64,000 nucleotides of DNA, taken from positions 1-64,000 of the forward strand of contig JAKSNF010000014.1 in assembly GCA_024400115.1 (NCBI GenBank), in the 5' to 3' direction. Source of the DNA: Paludibacteraceae bacterium. GTDB taxonomy: Bacteria; Bacteroidota; Bacteroidia; Bacteroidales; Paludibacteraceae. The position numbers and the translations under genes are program-made. Below, one piece after another: positions 34,228-42,586 of the stretch. The notes beneath the pieces were generated by a model. It was not told the origin of the DNA. It saw nothing but the letters and a program-made list of their open reading frames with translations, and did not search any database. Every line of letters starts with the position of its first letter. The first letter of the stretch is position 1.

Positions 34228-34259
34228 CAAAGTTACGACTTTAATCTGACATATGCAAG
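34228..34259 (-). promoter_or_regulatory. Promoter of the AAA ATPase gene
   Basis: Minus-strand -7 box TAACTTTG (34228-34235 as CAAAGTTA) and -33 box CTTGCAT (CAAG at 34256-34259), spaced about 20 bp. Confidence 0.7.
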
Positions 34260-34400
34260 TTTTTTGATGAAAAAAGATAAAATTTCTTCATTTTCTCTAC
34301 AATACAAGGTAAAAGTAATGACAAAACACTATCTCCTAACGTAGCACTTAGGTGGATGTACGTAGGATGTAAGATAAAATTGATAAAATATATACGGATT

Positions 34401-34523
34401 ATGTTAGGATTATTTTCGGATTTGATTGATTTATTTCGGAGGGAGTCTCCGCAAGAACGCTATGCCCGTGCCTGCTATGAGGCAGAGATGGAGGAAAAGA
34501 GGAAAGAGGAAGAAAAACAATAA
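34401..34523 (+). CDS. Possible 40-aa small protein
   Basis: ATG TTA GGA TTA at 34401 opens 40 codons ending in TAA. The peptide starts with an amphipathic stretch (MLGLFSDLIDLFRR) and ends in a charged helix (EAEMEEKRKEEEKQ). The layout, hydrophobic then highly charged, is that of a small membrane-associated helix protein. There is no clear promoter or homolog that I can name, so the call is uncertain. Confidence 0.35.
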   Translation: MLGLFSDLIDLFRRESPQERYARACYEAEMEEKRKEEEKQ

Positions 34524-34593
34524 AATTTTCAAAAATAATGTTATCTTTTTGAAAAATGTTCGTAATCAAAATAGTAGAGAGGGACACAAAGAA

Positions 34594-34674
34594 TTATGAA
34601 TTTTGAATTATGAATTATGAGAGGGGCAAGACTGTCGAGAGAGTGTCGAGTGAGTGTCGACCGAGTGTCGGCTC
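34594..34674. repeat. TTATGAATT filler and 11-bp tandem repeats at the left edge of the glycan cassette
   Basis: AATTATGAATTTTGAATTATG-type units (34594-34620) are followed by four 11-bp units with starts at 34633, 34644, 34655 and 34666: TGTCGAGAGAG, TGTCGAGTGAG, TGTCGACCGAG, TGTCGGCTC. A similar 11-bp series is at 46065-46108. Confidence 0.8.
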
Positions 34675-34744
34675 AAAAAGATAGTTAAAACACAGAGAAA
34701 AGACAGATGGATGTAACTAGGACGGAGAAAGTGAAAAAAGAAAT

Positions 34745-35896
34745 ATGAACAATCAAATAACTGTAACATCGCCATTATTGCCGGACTTGAACGAGTATAA
34801 CCAACTCCTTCAAGACATTTGGTCACGCAAATGGATAACCAATAATGGGCACTACCATCAAGAATTAGAGAAACAACTCTCCGAATATCTTGGTGTACCT
34901 TACTTGTCTCTCTTTACTAATGGCACTTTACCTCTCATTACGGCATTACAAGCTTTGGGTATCCACGAAGGTGAAGTGATTACCACACCTTATAGTTTCG
35001 TGGCAACTACCCATTCTATTTGGTGGAATAAATTGCGTCCAGTGTTTGTCGATGTAGATCCTAATACCGGTAATATCGACCCCAATAAGATAGAGGCAGC
35101 CATTACGGATAAGACCATTGCCATCATGCCGGTCCATGTCTATGGCTGTCCGTGCGATGTGGAGCGGATAGATGCGATTGCCAAGAAGCATAATCTCAAA
35201 GTCATCTATGATGCCGCCCATGCCTTTGGCGTGACCTATAAAGGAAAGAGTGTGTTGGAGTGGGGCGATTTGAGCACGCTAAGTTTCCATGCCACGAAGG
35301 TGTATAACACCATCGAGGGTGGAGCAATGGTGATGCATAGTGCCGAGATGAAATACGACGTGGACAATCTCAAGAACTTTGGTTTCCGTGGGGAAACGAA
35401 TGTTGTGGCTCCGGGCATTAACTCGAAGATGGATGAGATGCGTGCCGCTTATGGCTTGCTGAATTTGAAGCAAGTGGATTGGGCAATTGAGCAACGCAAA
35501 CGCGTCGCCAAACGATATGTAGAGGCATTAGATGGGGTAAAGGGAATACGAATATTTCCGTATATTAAGCAATCCATCATTTCATCATTTAGCGAAGCAG
35601 TTCAATCCCTCATTCCGTTTAAGTGGAACTTTGCCTACTTCCCAATCTTGATTACGGAAGATTTCGGAATGAGTAGAGATGAGTTGTATGAAAAAATGAA
35701 GGGACAAGGTGTTATGGGGCGTCGGTACTTTTATCCACTAATTACGGGGTTTGAACCGTATAATCATTATGATAGTGCCACAGCAGAGAACTTGCCCATA
35801 GCGAAAATGTTGGCTGAGCAAGTCATTTGTTTGCCCATGCATCCGTATTTGACGGAAGAAGATGTTGAACGAGTAATTAAATCCATTGTGCTATGA
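34745..35896 (+). CDS. DegT/DnrJ/EryC1 family sugar aminotransferase
   Basis: The 383-aa product has the PLP fold of sugar aminotransferases: HQELEKQLSEYLGVPYLSLFTNGT, TPYSFVATTHSIWWNKLRPVFVDVD, DAAHAFGVTYKGKSVLEWGD and the Schiff-base Lys in SFHATKVYNTIEGG. Closest by eye are VioA/FdtB-type enzymes that aminate dTDP-4-keto (or 3-keto) 6-deoxysugars. A segment at residues about 276-292 (QSIISSFSEAVQSLIPF) before KWNFAYFPIL is encoded by filler-like DNA and has no counterpart in the family pattern. It opens a run of ten same-strand genes and overlaps the WbqC gene by 4 bp. Confidence 0.88.
   Translation: MNNQITVTSPLLPDLNEYNQLLQDIWSRKWITNNGHYHQELEKQLSEYLGVPYLSLFTNGTLPLITALQALGIHEGEVITTPYSFVATTHSIWWNKLRPVFVDVDPNTGNIDPNKIEAAITDKTIAIMPVHVYGCPCDVERIDAIAKKHNLKVIYDAAHAFGVTYKGKSVLEWGDLSTLSFHATKVYNTIEGGAMVMHSAEMKYDVDNLKNFGFRGETNVVAPGINSKMDEMRAAYGLLNLKQVDWAIEQRKRVAKRYVEALDGVKGIRIFPYIKQSIISSFSEAVQSLIPFKWNFAYFPILITEDFGMSRDELYEKMKGQGVMGRRYFYPLITGFEPYNHYDSATAENLPIAKMLAEQVICLPMHPYLTEEDVERVIKSIVL
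35570..35617. repeat. CAATCC/CATCATT filler inside the DegT gene
   Basis: CAATCCATCATTTCATCATTT and CAATCCCTCATTCC flank a short spacer and are in frame, adding about 16 residues between conserved strands of the aminotransferase. Confidence 0.55.
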
Positions 35897-36582
35897 AACT
35901 TGGAATCATGCAACCCTACTTTATGCCGTATATCGGTTATTGGCAGCTAATGGCGGCTGTCGATAAGTATGTGGTGTATGATGATGTCAATTATATCAAG
36001 GGGGGATGGGTAAGCCGTAACAATATTTTACTCAATGGAGAGAAACACTTATTTACGATTATCTTAAAAGGTGCTAGTCCTAATAAACTCTTTGACGAAG
36101 TGGAAATAGGAGATGATTTTAAGAAGTTTAGAAAAATGTTGGAATCGGCATATAAGAAAGCTCCTTATTATGATCAAGTGATGTTCATATTGGAAGATAT
36201 TTTTAATTATGAACAGCGCGATTTAGGACACTTTATGATGCATCAGTTCCAATGTGTGCTAAATTATTTGGACATTCATACAGAATTGATATTGTCTTCT
36301 ACTTTAAAGAAGGATAATTCTCTTCGTGGTAAAGAAAAAGTGAAACATATATGTCACCTTTTAGGGGCAGATACTTATTACAATGCTATCGGAGGACAAG
36401 AATTGTACGATAAAGCAGACTTTAAGAATGAAGGCATTAATTTGTCGTTTATAGAAACAAAGCAGGTTGAATATAAACAATTTTCCAATCCGTTTATTTC
36501 GGGATTGAGTATGATTGATGTTTTGATGTTTAATAGTCCACAGCAAGTACGAACCTTACTTAACGCTTATAACTTGATATAA
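35893..36582 (+). CDS. WbqC-family protein
   Basis: The 229-aa product begins MKLGIMQPYFMPYIGYWQLM and continues DKYVVYDDVNYIKGGWVSRN, the hallmark of the WbqC family. Later ELILSSTL and NAIGGQELYDKADF are also family-like. WbqC proteins are found in O-antigen and other glycan loci and in some antibiotic clusters; their chemistry is not settled. It overlaps both neighbours (ATGA-type junctions), so it is translationally coupled to the two aminotransferase-like genes. Confidence 0.88.
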   Translation: MKLGIMQPYFMPYIGYWQLMAAVDKYVVYDDVNYIKGGWVSRNNILLNGEKHLFTIILKGASPNKLFDEVEIGDDFKKFRKMLESAYKKAPYYDQVMFILEDIFNYEQRDLGHFMMHQFQCVLNYLDIHTELILSSTLKKDNSLRGKEKVKHICHLLGADTYYNAIGGQELYDKADFKNEGINLSFIETKQVEYKQFSNPFISGLSMIDVLMFNSPQQVRTLLNAYNLI

Positions 36583-37562
36583 TGACAGACGCAATAGGTG
36601 GATATTTTAGCAAGGAAGCGGTTCTTGGAGAATCGATTCGCCCAAGCGCATTAAGCGGTACAATATTGGTCAATACCGGTCGCAACGCATTGAAGTATAT
36701 TTTACGCTCTTTGCCTAAGGTGGATAAGGTTTATCTTTCTTATTATACTTGCGAGGTCATATTACAACCGCTAAATAAATTAGGTATCCCCTACGAATTC
36801 TACCATATCAACGAACAGTTAGAGTTGGCGCAACCAATAACATTAAAAACGAACGAATATATTGTTATCAATAACTATTTTGGCTTTCAAAATCAGTATA
36901 TCCAACGGATGGTTGAGCTTTATGGCGAACATCTGATTGTGGACAATTCGCAAGCCTTTTATGCTCCGACATTACAAGGAATAAAAGCTTTTTATAGTAC
37001 TCGTAAGTTTGTTGGTGTCTCGGATGGCGGATGTGTTTGGTTAGGCTATCCTAAAGAAACGAGTCAATCTGGTCTTTTACACGTGGATAAATCGGAAGGC
37101 CGAAATGCATATCTAACGATTCGTGCGCAAAAAGGAGCGGGAGCGGGCTATGCGGCTTTTAGAAAGGCGGAAGAATCATTAGATAATCAGGTAACCAAGG
37201 TGATGTCTGTGGAAACAAGAGTAACTTTAGGTACGATAGATTACGAGACAATTCGAGTTCGTCGACAACAAAACTTTCTTGACTTGCACATAGCTCTTAA
37301 AGATAGTAATAGGTTGCAACTTTCGTTATTGTTAAGTCGTGATGATGTCCTTATGGTCTATCCTTATTGGACAGATGACTCGTCCTTGCGTCAACGATTG
37401 ATTGACAATCATATTTATGTGGCTCAATATTGGCCGAATGTCCTCGAATGGTGTAAAAAAGGAGATTTGGAGTATGAATTAGCCCAAAATCTCATCCCTC
37501 TTCCCATTGATCAACGCTATGGCGAGGCAGAAATGAAGAAAATAATAAGAATAATACGATAA
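36582..37562 (+). CDS. Aminotransferase-fold (DegT-like) protein, divergent
   Basis: The 326-aa product is shorter and more diverged than the DegT enzyme at 34745, but keeps PLP-fold features: VNTGRNALKYILRSLPKVDKVYLSYYTCEV, IVDNSQAFYAP (matching the D-A-A-H-A-F/D-x-A-Q position), and YSTRKFVGVSDGGCVW, with Lys at the position of the Schiff-base lysine. It may be an active transaminase, a dehydratase or a non-catalytic partner. It starts on the last base of the WbqC stop codon and ends on the first base of the ATP-grasp start. Confidence 0.7.
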   Translation: MTDAIGGYFSKEAVLGESIRPSALSGTILVNTGRNALKYILRSLPKVDKVYLSYYTCEVILQPLNKLGIPYEFYHINEQLELAQPITLKTNEYIVINNYFGFQNQYIQRMVELYGEHLIVDNSQAFYAPTLQGIKAFYSTRKFVGVSDGGCVWLGYPKETSQSGLLHVDKSEGRNAYLTIRAQKGAGAGYAAFRKAEESLDNQVTKVMSVETRVTLGTIDYETIRVRRQQNFLDLHIALKDSNRLQLSLLLSRDDVLMVYPYWTDDSSLRQRLIDNHIYVAQYWPNVLEWCKKGDLEYELAQNLIPLPIDQRYGEAEMKKIIRIIR

Positions 37563-38812
37563 TGAAAAAGAAATTATTGTTTCTGGGTAGCAATTATTTG
37601 TTAGCCGAAGCCGTGTTGAAGGCAAAGGAATTAGGATATTATACAATTGTGACAGATTGGAATCTCGTCGAGAATTCGCCTGCAAAGCAAGTGGCGGATG
37701 AGCATTGGGAAATTAGTCTGTCAGATATTGATACTATGGTGACTAAAATTAAAGATGAGAATGTAGAGGGGGTATTTACCAACTTTACAGATTCCTATTT
37801 ACCATACTATGTCAAGATTTGTGAGGAGGCAGGTCTTCCTTGTTTAGCCAATCTCAAGCAAATAGAGATGATATCCAACAAGGATCAGTCCAAGCAGATG
37901 TGTATGGATCATGGTATCTCCGTATCAAAACGCTACTATATCAATAATCAAGAAGATATTGTAAAGTTGAAGGGTATTAAGTTTCCTGTGTTGACAAAAC
38001 CTGTAGATAATAGTGGACAACGAGGAATTTTTGTCTGTCATAGTTTTGACAAACTCGAACAATTGTATATGGAATCGCTAAAATACTCGGCATCGAACAA
38101 TGTGATTATAGAGGAGTATGTAGAGGGAGACTATGTGGTAATGTGTTTTACTATTCAGAATGGAGTGGTGACATTATCTACAATGGCAGATAAGCCTGTG
38201 ACCGAGCATTTCGTCGGTAATGAACCTCGCTTGCCAAAAGGATACGTAATGCCATCTAAATACATTGACCTATGTATTGAAAAAACGTTGCCGGGAGTAC
38301 AAGCGTTTGTAAAGGATATGGGACTTCAAAATGGAGTTATTTGTATCGAGGCAGTGGTAAAAGATAATGATATTTTTGTATTTGAAATGCAGTTTAGATT
38401 GGGTGGTATGCGACACCACAATTTTGTACTGAAAGAAAATGGAATGGATATCATGGCAATGTTGTTGAACTACTCTTTTTCGGGTAAGTTTGATGGTTGG
38501 GATGCACAGAAGTTTGATAATCCAAAATTTAAAAATGCGTATTGTTCGCTCAATGTCTTAATTGAACCAGATACGGCAGCAAGAGTTGAGGGACTGGATA
38601 TTGTGAAAGCCATGCCCCATGTGACAAACTTTACGCTGATGATGAAAGAGGGTGATACTGTAGGAATAGCTGGGACCGTACAACAGATATTTTGCAAGGT
38701 AATGATGAAAGATGATTCTTACGAAAAGATTTTGGAAGATATTCGACATGTGTTGAAGACCATCAAGGTATATAATAAAGAGGGTAAGAATATTGTAATG
38801 CAATTGTGGTAA
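37562..38812 (+). CDS. ATP-grasp enzyme (carbamoyl-phosphate-synthase/carboxylate-amine-ligase-like)
   Basis: The 416-aa product has an N-terminal preATP-grasp Rossmann part (LLFLGSNYLLAEAVLKAKELGYYTIVTDWN), a lid/ATP site (FPVLTKPVDNSGQRGIFVCHS, NNVIIEEYVEGDYVV) and a metal-binding C-terminal part (CIEAVVKDNDIFVFEMQFRLGGMRHHNFV). It should activate a carboxylate as acyl phosphate and join it to an amine or thiol; the substrate is unknown. Similar enzymes with this fold ligate amino acids in glycan and antibiotic pathways. It sits between the divergent aminotransferase-like gene and an opine-type dehydrogenase, with 1-bp overlaps. Confidence 0.85.
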   Translation: MKKKLLFLGSNYLLAEAVLKAKELGYYTIVTDWNLVENSPAKQVADEHWEISLSDIDTMVTKIKDENVEGVFTNFTDSYLPYYVKICEEAGLPCLANLKQIEMISNKDQSKQMCMDHGISVSKRYYINNQEDIVKLKGIKFPVLTKPVDNSGQRGIFVCHSFDKLEQLYMESLKYSASNNVIIEEYVEGDYVVMCFTIQNGVVTLSTMADKPVTEHFVGNEPRLPKGYVMPSKYIDLCIEKTLPGVQAFVKDMGLQNGVICIEAVVKDNDIFVFEMQFRLGGMRHHNFVLKENGMDIMAMLLNYSFSGKFDGWDAQKFDNPKFKNAYCSLNVLIEPDTAARVEGLDIVKAMPHVTNFTLMMKEGDTVGIAGTVQQIFCKVMMKDDSYEKILEDIRHVLKTIKVYNKEGKNIVMQLW

Positions 38813-39882
38813 TGTTAAAAGTTGCTGTAATAGGAGCTGGTAATGGAGGTCAGGCACTTGCAGGATATATGGCAAGTCAAGGCTGCGAGGTTCGCATTAG
38901 TGAACTCAATTTAAATGTTGTAAATGCTCTTCAAAAGAAGATGGAGATACATTTAACGGGTAGATTAGATGTTTATGGAAAGTTAGCACAAGTGGCAACT
39001 GATGCAGCTAAGATTATTATTGGCGCGGATTTGATAATGGTGGCAACTACAGCATCTGCTCATGCGGCATTAGCTCGCCAATTGGCTCCAGTTTTGGCAG
39101 ATAATCAAGTGATTATACTAAATCCAGGCAGAACTGGTGGAGCTTTAGAGTTTCGTGAAACACTCAAGAAATGTGGATGCTCTAAACGATTGTATATCGC
39201 AGAGGCTCAAACATTGGTGTATGCTTGTCGTCAAAAAGAGAAGGGAGAGGTTAATATTATTGGTATCAAGGATAAAGTTCTTCTCTCAGCACTTCCTTCT
39301 AGTGATACGCAGCATGTTTTGGATATGATTAATCCTTTCTATTCTTGTTTTAAGTCATGCCCAAATGTGTTGTTTACAAGTTTAGAAAACTATGGTGCTG
39401 TTTTTCATCCGAGTGTAGTGCTATTTAATGCAGCAGCTATTGAACGAGGAAATTCATTCTATTTTTATCGAGAGATGACCCCTAAAATTGCAGAGTTTAT
39501 AGAACGATTAGATGCGGAGCGAGTTGCAGTAGGAAAAGCATATGGCATAGATTTGATAAGTGCCAAAGATTGGGTTAGTGCTGCTTATAATGGTATTGAG
39601 GGAGAAACTCTTTGTGAACGTATGCGTAACAATCCTGCATACTATGATATTGTTGCTCCAAACTTAATCGACTGTCGTCAGTTAACTGAAGATATTCCAA
39701 CAGGTGCGGTACCATTTGTGGCACTTGGCAAAGCTGCTGGATTAGAAATGCCTATATATAGTAGCATTATAGGCGTGGCAGAGGCATTGTTGAACAGAGA
39801 TTTCCGTAATACAGGACGTTCATTGAAAAATCTTGGTTTGAATGGATTGACTAGAGAGGAAATTTTACAAAATTTGTACTAA
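38812..39882 (+). CDS. NAD/NADP octopine/nopaline dehydrogenase family protein
   Basis: The start at ATG 38812 overlaps the previous stop (TAATG); the GTG at 38806 is less likely. The 356-aa product has an N-terminal dinucleotide fold (VAVIGAGNGGQALAGYMASQG), then the opine dehydrogenase helical domain with LENYGAVFHPSVVLFNAA and the His of that segment, and the later NLIDCRQLTEDIPTGAVPFVALGKAAGLEMP. Opine dehydrogenases reductively condense an amino acid with a keto acid; some relatives reduce keto acids only. Between two ATP-grasp genes it suggests building of an N-substituted amino acid (inference). Confidence 0.88.
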   Translation: MLKVAVIGAGNGGQALAGYMASQGCEVRISELNLNVVNALQKKMEIHLTGRLDVYGKLAQVATDAAKIIIGADLIMVATTASAHAALARQLAPVLADNQVIILNPGRTGGALEFRETLKKCGCSKRLYIAEAQTLVYACRQKEKGEVNIIGIKDKVLLSALPSSDTQHVLDMINPFYSCFKSCPNVLFTSLENYGAVFHPSVVLFNAAAIERGNSFYFYREMTPKIAEFIERLDAERVAVGKAYGIDLISAKDWVSAAYNGIEGETLCERMRNNPAYYDIVAPNLIDCRQLTEDIPTGAVPFVALGKAAGLEMPIYSSIIGVAEALLNRDFRNTGRSLKNLGLNGLTREEILQNLY

Positions 39883-39883
39883 T

Positions 39884-40873
39884 ATGAAAATAACGACATT
39901 ATTACGATCTTTTTCTATTTTAAAGAATTCGTACACGTATCTTAAGCATTTACCGAAGCCCTATGTATATGTATGGCCGTTTTATGCTATTGACATGGTG
40001 ATATCTCATAAAAAATATGGCACTATCGATGAAGATTATATGTCTTTGGGCTTTTATGCATTGTCTGATAAGGAGCGTAAAAAGTATGTTACGACACGTT
40101 ACTTGTTTGCCGAAGAGTTTAAAAATAAGTTTTATTCTAATAAGGACTTTGATTTAATAATGAATAAATCAGAATTTAATAAAGTCTTTGCAAAATTTCT
40201 TCAGCGTCAATGGTTGTATACGGGCGAGGCTACTAGTGAGCAGATAATAAATTTTTTAACTGAGAATGATACTGTAATTATCAAGCCAGTGTCAAGTTGT
40301 TGCGGAGAAGGCGTTAAAATTCTTAGAAATAACATTTGTTCGCGAGAGGGGAGTGATTGGCTAATTGAACAAAAGAAAAAAGGGGAATATTTTATGGTTG
40401 AACAGATATTAACTAATCATCCTATTATCAAAGAATTGAATCCGACGTCTTTACAGACGATGCGAGTGGAAACGTGTATTGATGCAGAGGGTGGTTTTCA
40501 TCTATTAAATTGTTGTTTGATGATTGGTGCTCCAAGGTCTATTGTGTCTAATTGTCATGGAGGAGGTACTATGTGGCATGTCAATCTTGAGACTGGCATC
40601 GTAGATAGTGACGGCTATAATCCTGAAGGTTGGATAATAAAGAAACTTAAGAACGGAAAGAATGTTAAAGGGTTAAAGATTCCTCACTTTGAGAAACTAC
40701 ATCCACTTCTAAACGAAGTAGCTTTTGTTGCTCCAGGAGCTCGATATATTGGGTGGGATGTGGCAATTCTTGAAAACGGATTAGCTATTATAGAAGGGAA
40801 CCCACAACCAGGACTATGTACTCAACGAGTTGATGGAATACCCAAAAAAGAATTGTTGGAGACTTATGCATAA
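39884..40873 (+). CDS. Sugar-transfer-associated ATP-grasp protein
   Basis: The 329-aa product follows the ATPgrasp_ST family: KYVTTRYLFAEEFKNKFYSNKDFDLIMNKSEFNKVFAKFLQRQWL, TVIIKPVSSCCGEGVKIL (ATP-binding), YFMVEQILTNHPIIKELNPTSLQTMRV (lid) and a final metal site with YIGWDVAILENGLAIIEGNPQPG (E and N). The family occurs in capsule and O-antigen loci and is thought to attach amino acids to sugars. The C-terminal end is AT-rich compared with the flanking housekeeping genes. Its 3' end overlaps the SDR gene by 8 bp. Confidence 0.87.
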   Translation: MKITTLLRSFSILKNSYTYLKHLPKPYVYVWPFYAIDMVISHKKYGTIDEDYMSLGFYALSDKERKKYVTTRYLFAEEFKNKFYSNKDFDLIMNKSEFNKVFAKFLQRQWLYTGEATSEQIINFLTENDTVIIKPVSSCCGEGVKILRNNICSREGSDWLIEQKKKGEYFMVEQILTNHPIIKELNPTSLQTMRVETCIDAEGGFHLLNCCLMIGAPRSIVSNCHGGGTMWHVNLETGIVDSDGYNPEGWIIKKLKNGKNVKGLKIPHFEKLHPLLNEVAFVAPGARYIGWDVAILENGLAIIEGNPQPGLCTQRVDGIPKKELLETYA

Positions 40874-41696
40874 GATATATATACTTGTTAGAAAAATATG
40901 GCACGATTTCTTTTATAAACCTATTAAGCAGGTTACCACACTACGTTTGACGCCTATTCAGTATGGTCAAACCCTGAAAGGGAAAAAGATTCTTATTACT
41001 GGAGGGAGTGATGGTATAGGCTATGCAATAGCTAAGAAGTTTGTGTCAGAGGGTGCCGATGTGATGATTACCGGTCGAAATGAAGATAGACTCAAATTGG
41101 CCCTATCCCGATTGAAATCTATACACATATGTCAGTGGGATATATCTGACATTGATATTTTGGATACAAAACTTGATGAATGCATCAGTGAATTGGGTGG
41201 TCTGGATGTATTAATTAACAATGCTGCATTTTTCGAAAGAGGGAAGCATTCTGATAGAGATTTTTATGAGAAGACAATGCGTACCAATGCCGAATCAGTC
41301 TATTTAATATGTCAAAAAGTGGTTATGATTTACCAAAAAATAAATATGGATAAAGGCGGTAAGATTATTAACATATCTTCTATGAATGCTATTCAATCAA
41401 GTACATCTCCTTATGCAATAAGTAAAGCGACTGTAGACGCAATCACTAGAGGTTTTGCAATAGAATATGCGGATAAAAATATTCAAGTGAATGCAATAGC
41501 ACCAGGATATTGCAACAGTAGCATTAACAAATTGGATGATAAAAATAATTATTTTAGTGATTTGACTCGAATTAATAGAATTATTTTGCCAGAAGAAATT
41601 GCTGAAATTGCGATGTTTCTTAGTACCGATGCAGCAAATGGTATTATAGGACAAACTATCCTATGTGATGGTGGAGCCACTCTCCAACAAGCATAA
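40866..41696 (+). CDS. SDR-family oxidoreductase
   Basis: The start at ATG 40866 (MHKIYILVRKIWHDFF) is chosen; the earlier ATG at 40830 would lengthen the overlap with the ATP-grasp gene. The 276-aa product has the Rossmann motif TGGSDGIGYAIAK, NNAAFFERG, the catalytic ISSMNAIQSSTSPYAISKAT (Ser, Tyr-x-x-x-Lys) and the C-terminal IAPGYCNSS. It resembles FabG-type 3-ketoacyl reductases and glucose-1-dehydrogenase-like SDRs. The first about 45 residues are an extension before the Rossmann fold. Substrate unknown; context predicts reduction of a keto group on a sugar or amino acid. Confidence 0.85.
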   Translation: MHKIYILVRKIWHDFFYKPIKQVTTLRLTPIQYGQTLKGKKILITGGSDGIGYAIAKKFVSEGADVMITGRNEDRLKLALSRLKSIHICQWDISDIDILDTKLDECISELGGLDVLINNAAFFERGKHSDRDFYEKTMRTNAESVYLICQKVVMIYQKINMDKGGKIINISSMNAIQSSTSPYAISKATVDAITRGFAIEYADKNIQVNAIAPGYCNSSINKLDDKNNYFSDLTRINRIILPEEIAEIAMFLSTDAANGIIGQTILCDGGATLQQA

Positions 41697-41700
41697 GTTG

Positions 41701-42585
41701 ATGCTATATAAAAGAATTGGACATATAAATCTTCCGGTGCTGGGTATTGGTACCTATCCTGTTAAAGGAAAGACTTTGTATGATTATATTGAATTGTCAT
41801 ATAAGAATGGATATCGTTTAATTGACACAGCATATAAGTATCAAAATGAGGAGGTTATTGGAAAAGCACTAGATGAAATCGATGTTACGGATTGTATAAT
41901 TCAAACAAAGTATTCTGAAAAGCAATATATCGGCAGTGAAGAGTGTAATTATGAGGATAAAGAATCTGTTAAAGAAGTTATAACGTCTACCTGTAAACGA
42001 TTAAATAGAGATAATATTGACGTATGCTTGTTGCATGGGACTTATTCTGGTTATTTAGAATCGTATAGGGAATTAATGTCGCTTTACAATAATGGATGCT
42101 TGAATGCTATTGGAATTTGCGGGGCAGAAATCTCGACTTTAGAACAAATGAAAGATGAATTAGGAGTCTATCCTTTGATCAATCAAATCGAGGTGCACCC
42201 ATATTATAATAATAAAGATTTGATAGAGTTTTGTAAACAAAACAATATTATGGTTGAAGCAAGATCACCTTTAGCGCATGGGGATGCGATATTTGCCAAA
42301 GAACCTATTTTGAAGGAACTTGCATTGAAGTATGGTAAAAGCATCCCTCAAATTATATTACGTTGGTTATTGCAACAAGACATAATTGTTATTACAAAAT
42401 GTGTTAACAAAGAGCACAATAAACAAAACATTGACATATTCAATTTTGAACTCAGCAACGAAGATATGTGCAAGATATTCTCTTTAAACAAAAATATCTC
42501 GTATGGATTTATATCTAAGAATCAGTCGCTAATCTCAAAAGTCAAAAAAATATTAAACAAGATCAAAAGAAAAGTGAGGCTATAA
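41701..42585 (+). CDS. Aldo/keto reductase
   Basis: The 294-aa product (start ATG 41701) keeps the AKR catalytic set: Asp and Tyr in LIDTAYKYQNEE, Lys in IQTKYS and His in CLLHGTYS, with the NADP region near the C-terminus (VNKEHNKQNIDIFNF). LINQIEVHPYYNN and VEARSPLAHGD are typical. It is preceded by the SDR gene by 4 bp. AKRs reduce aldehydes or ketones with NADPH; here a sugar or amino-acid semialdehyde is plausible. AT-rich like the rest of the second half of the cassette. Confidence 0.88.
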   Translation: MLYKRIGHINLPVLGIGTYPVKGKTLYDYIELSYKNGYRLIDTAYKYQNEEVIGKALDEIDVTDCIIQTKYSEKQYIGSEECNYEDKESVKEVITSTCKRLNRDNIDVCLLHGTYSGYLESYRELMSLYNNGCLNAIGICGAEISTLEQMKDELGVYPLINQIEVHPYYNNKDLIEFCKQNNIMVEARSPLAHGDAIFAKEPILKELALKYGKSIPQIILRWLLQQDIIVITKCVNKEHNKQNIDIFNFELSNEDMCKIFSLNKNISYGFISKNQSLISKVKKILNKIKRKVRL

Positions 42586-42586
42586 A

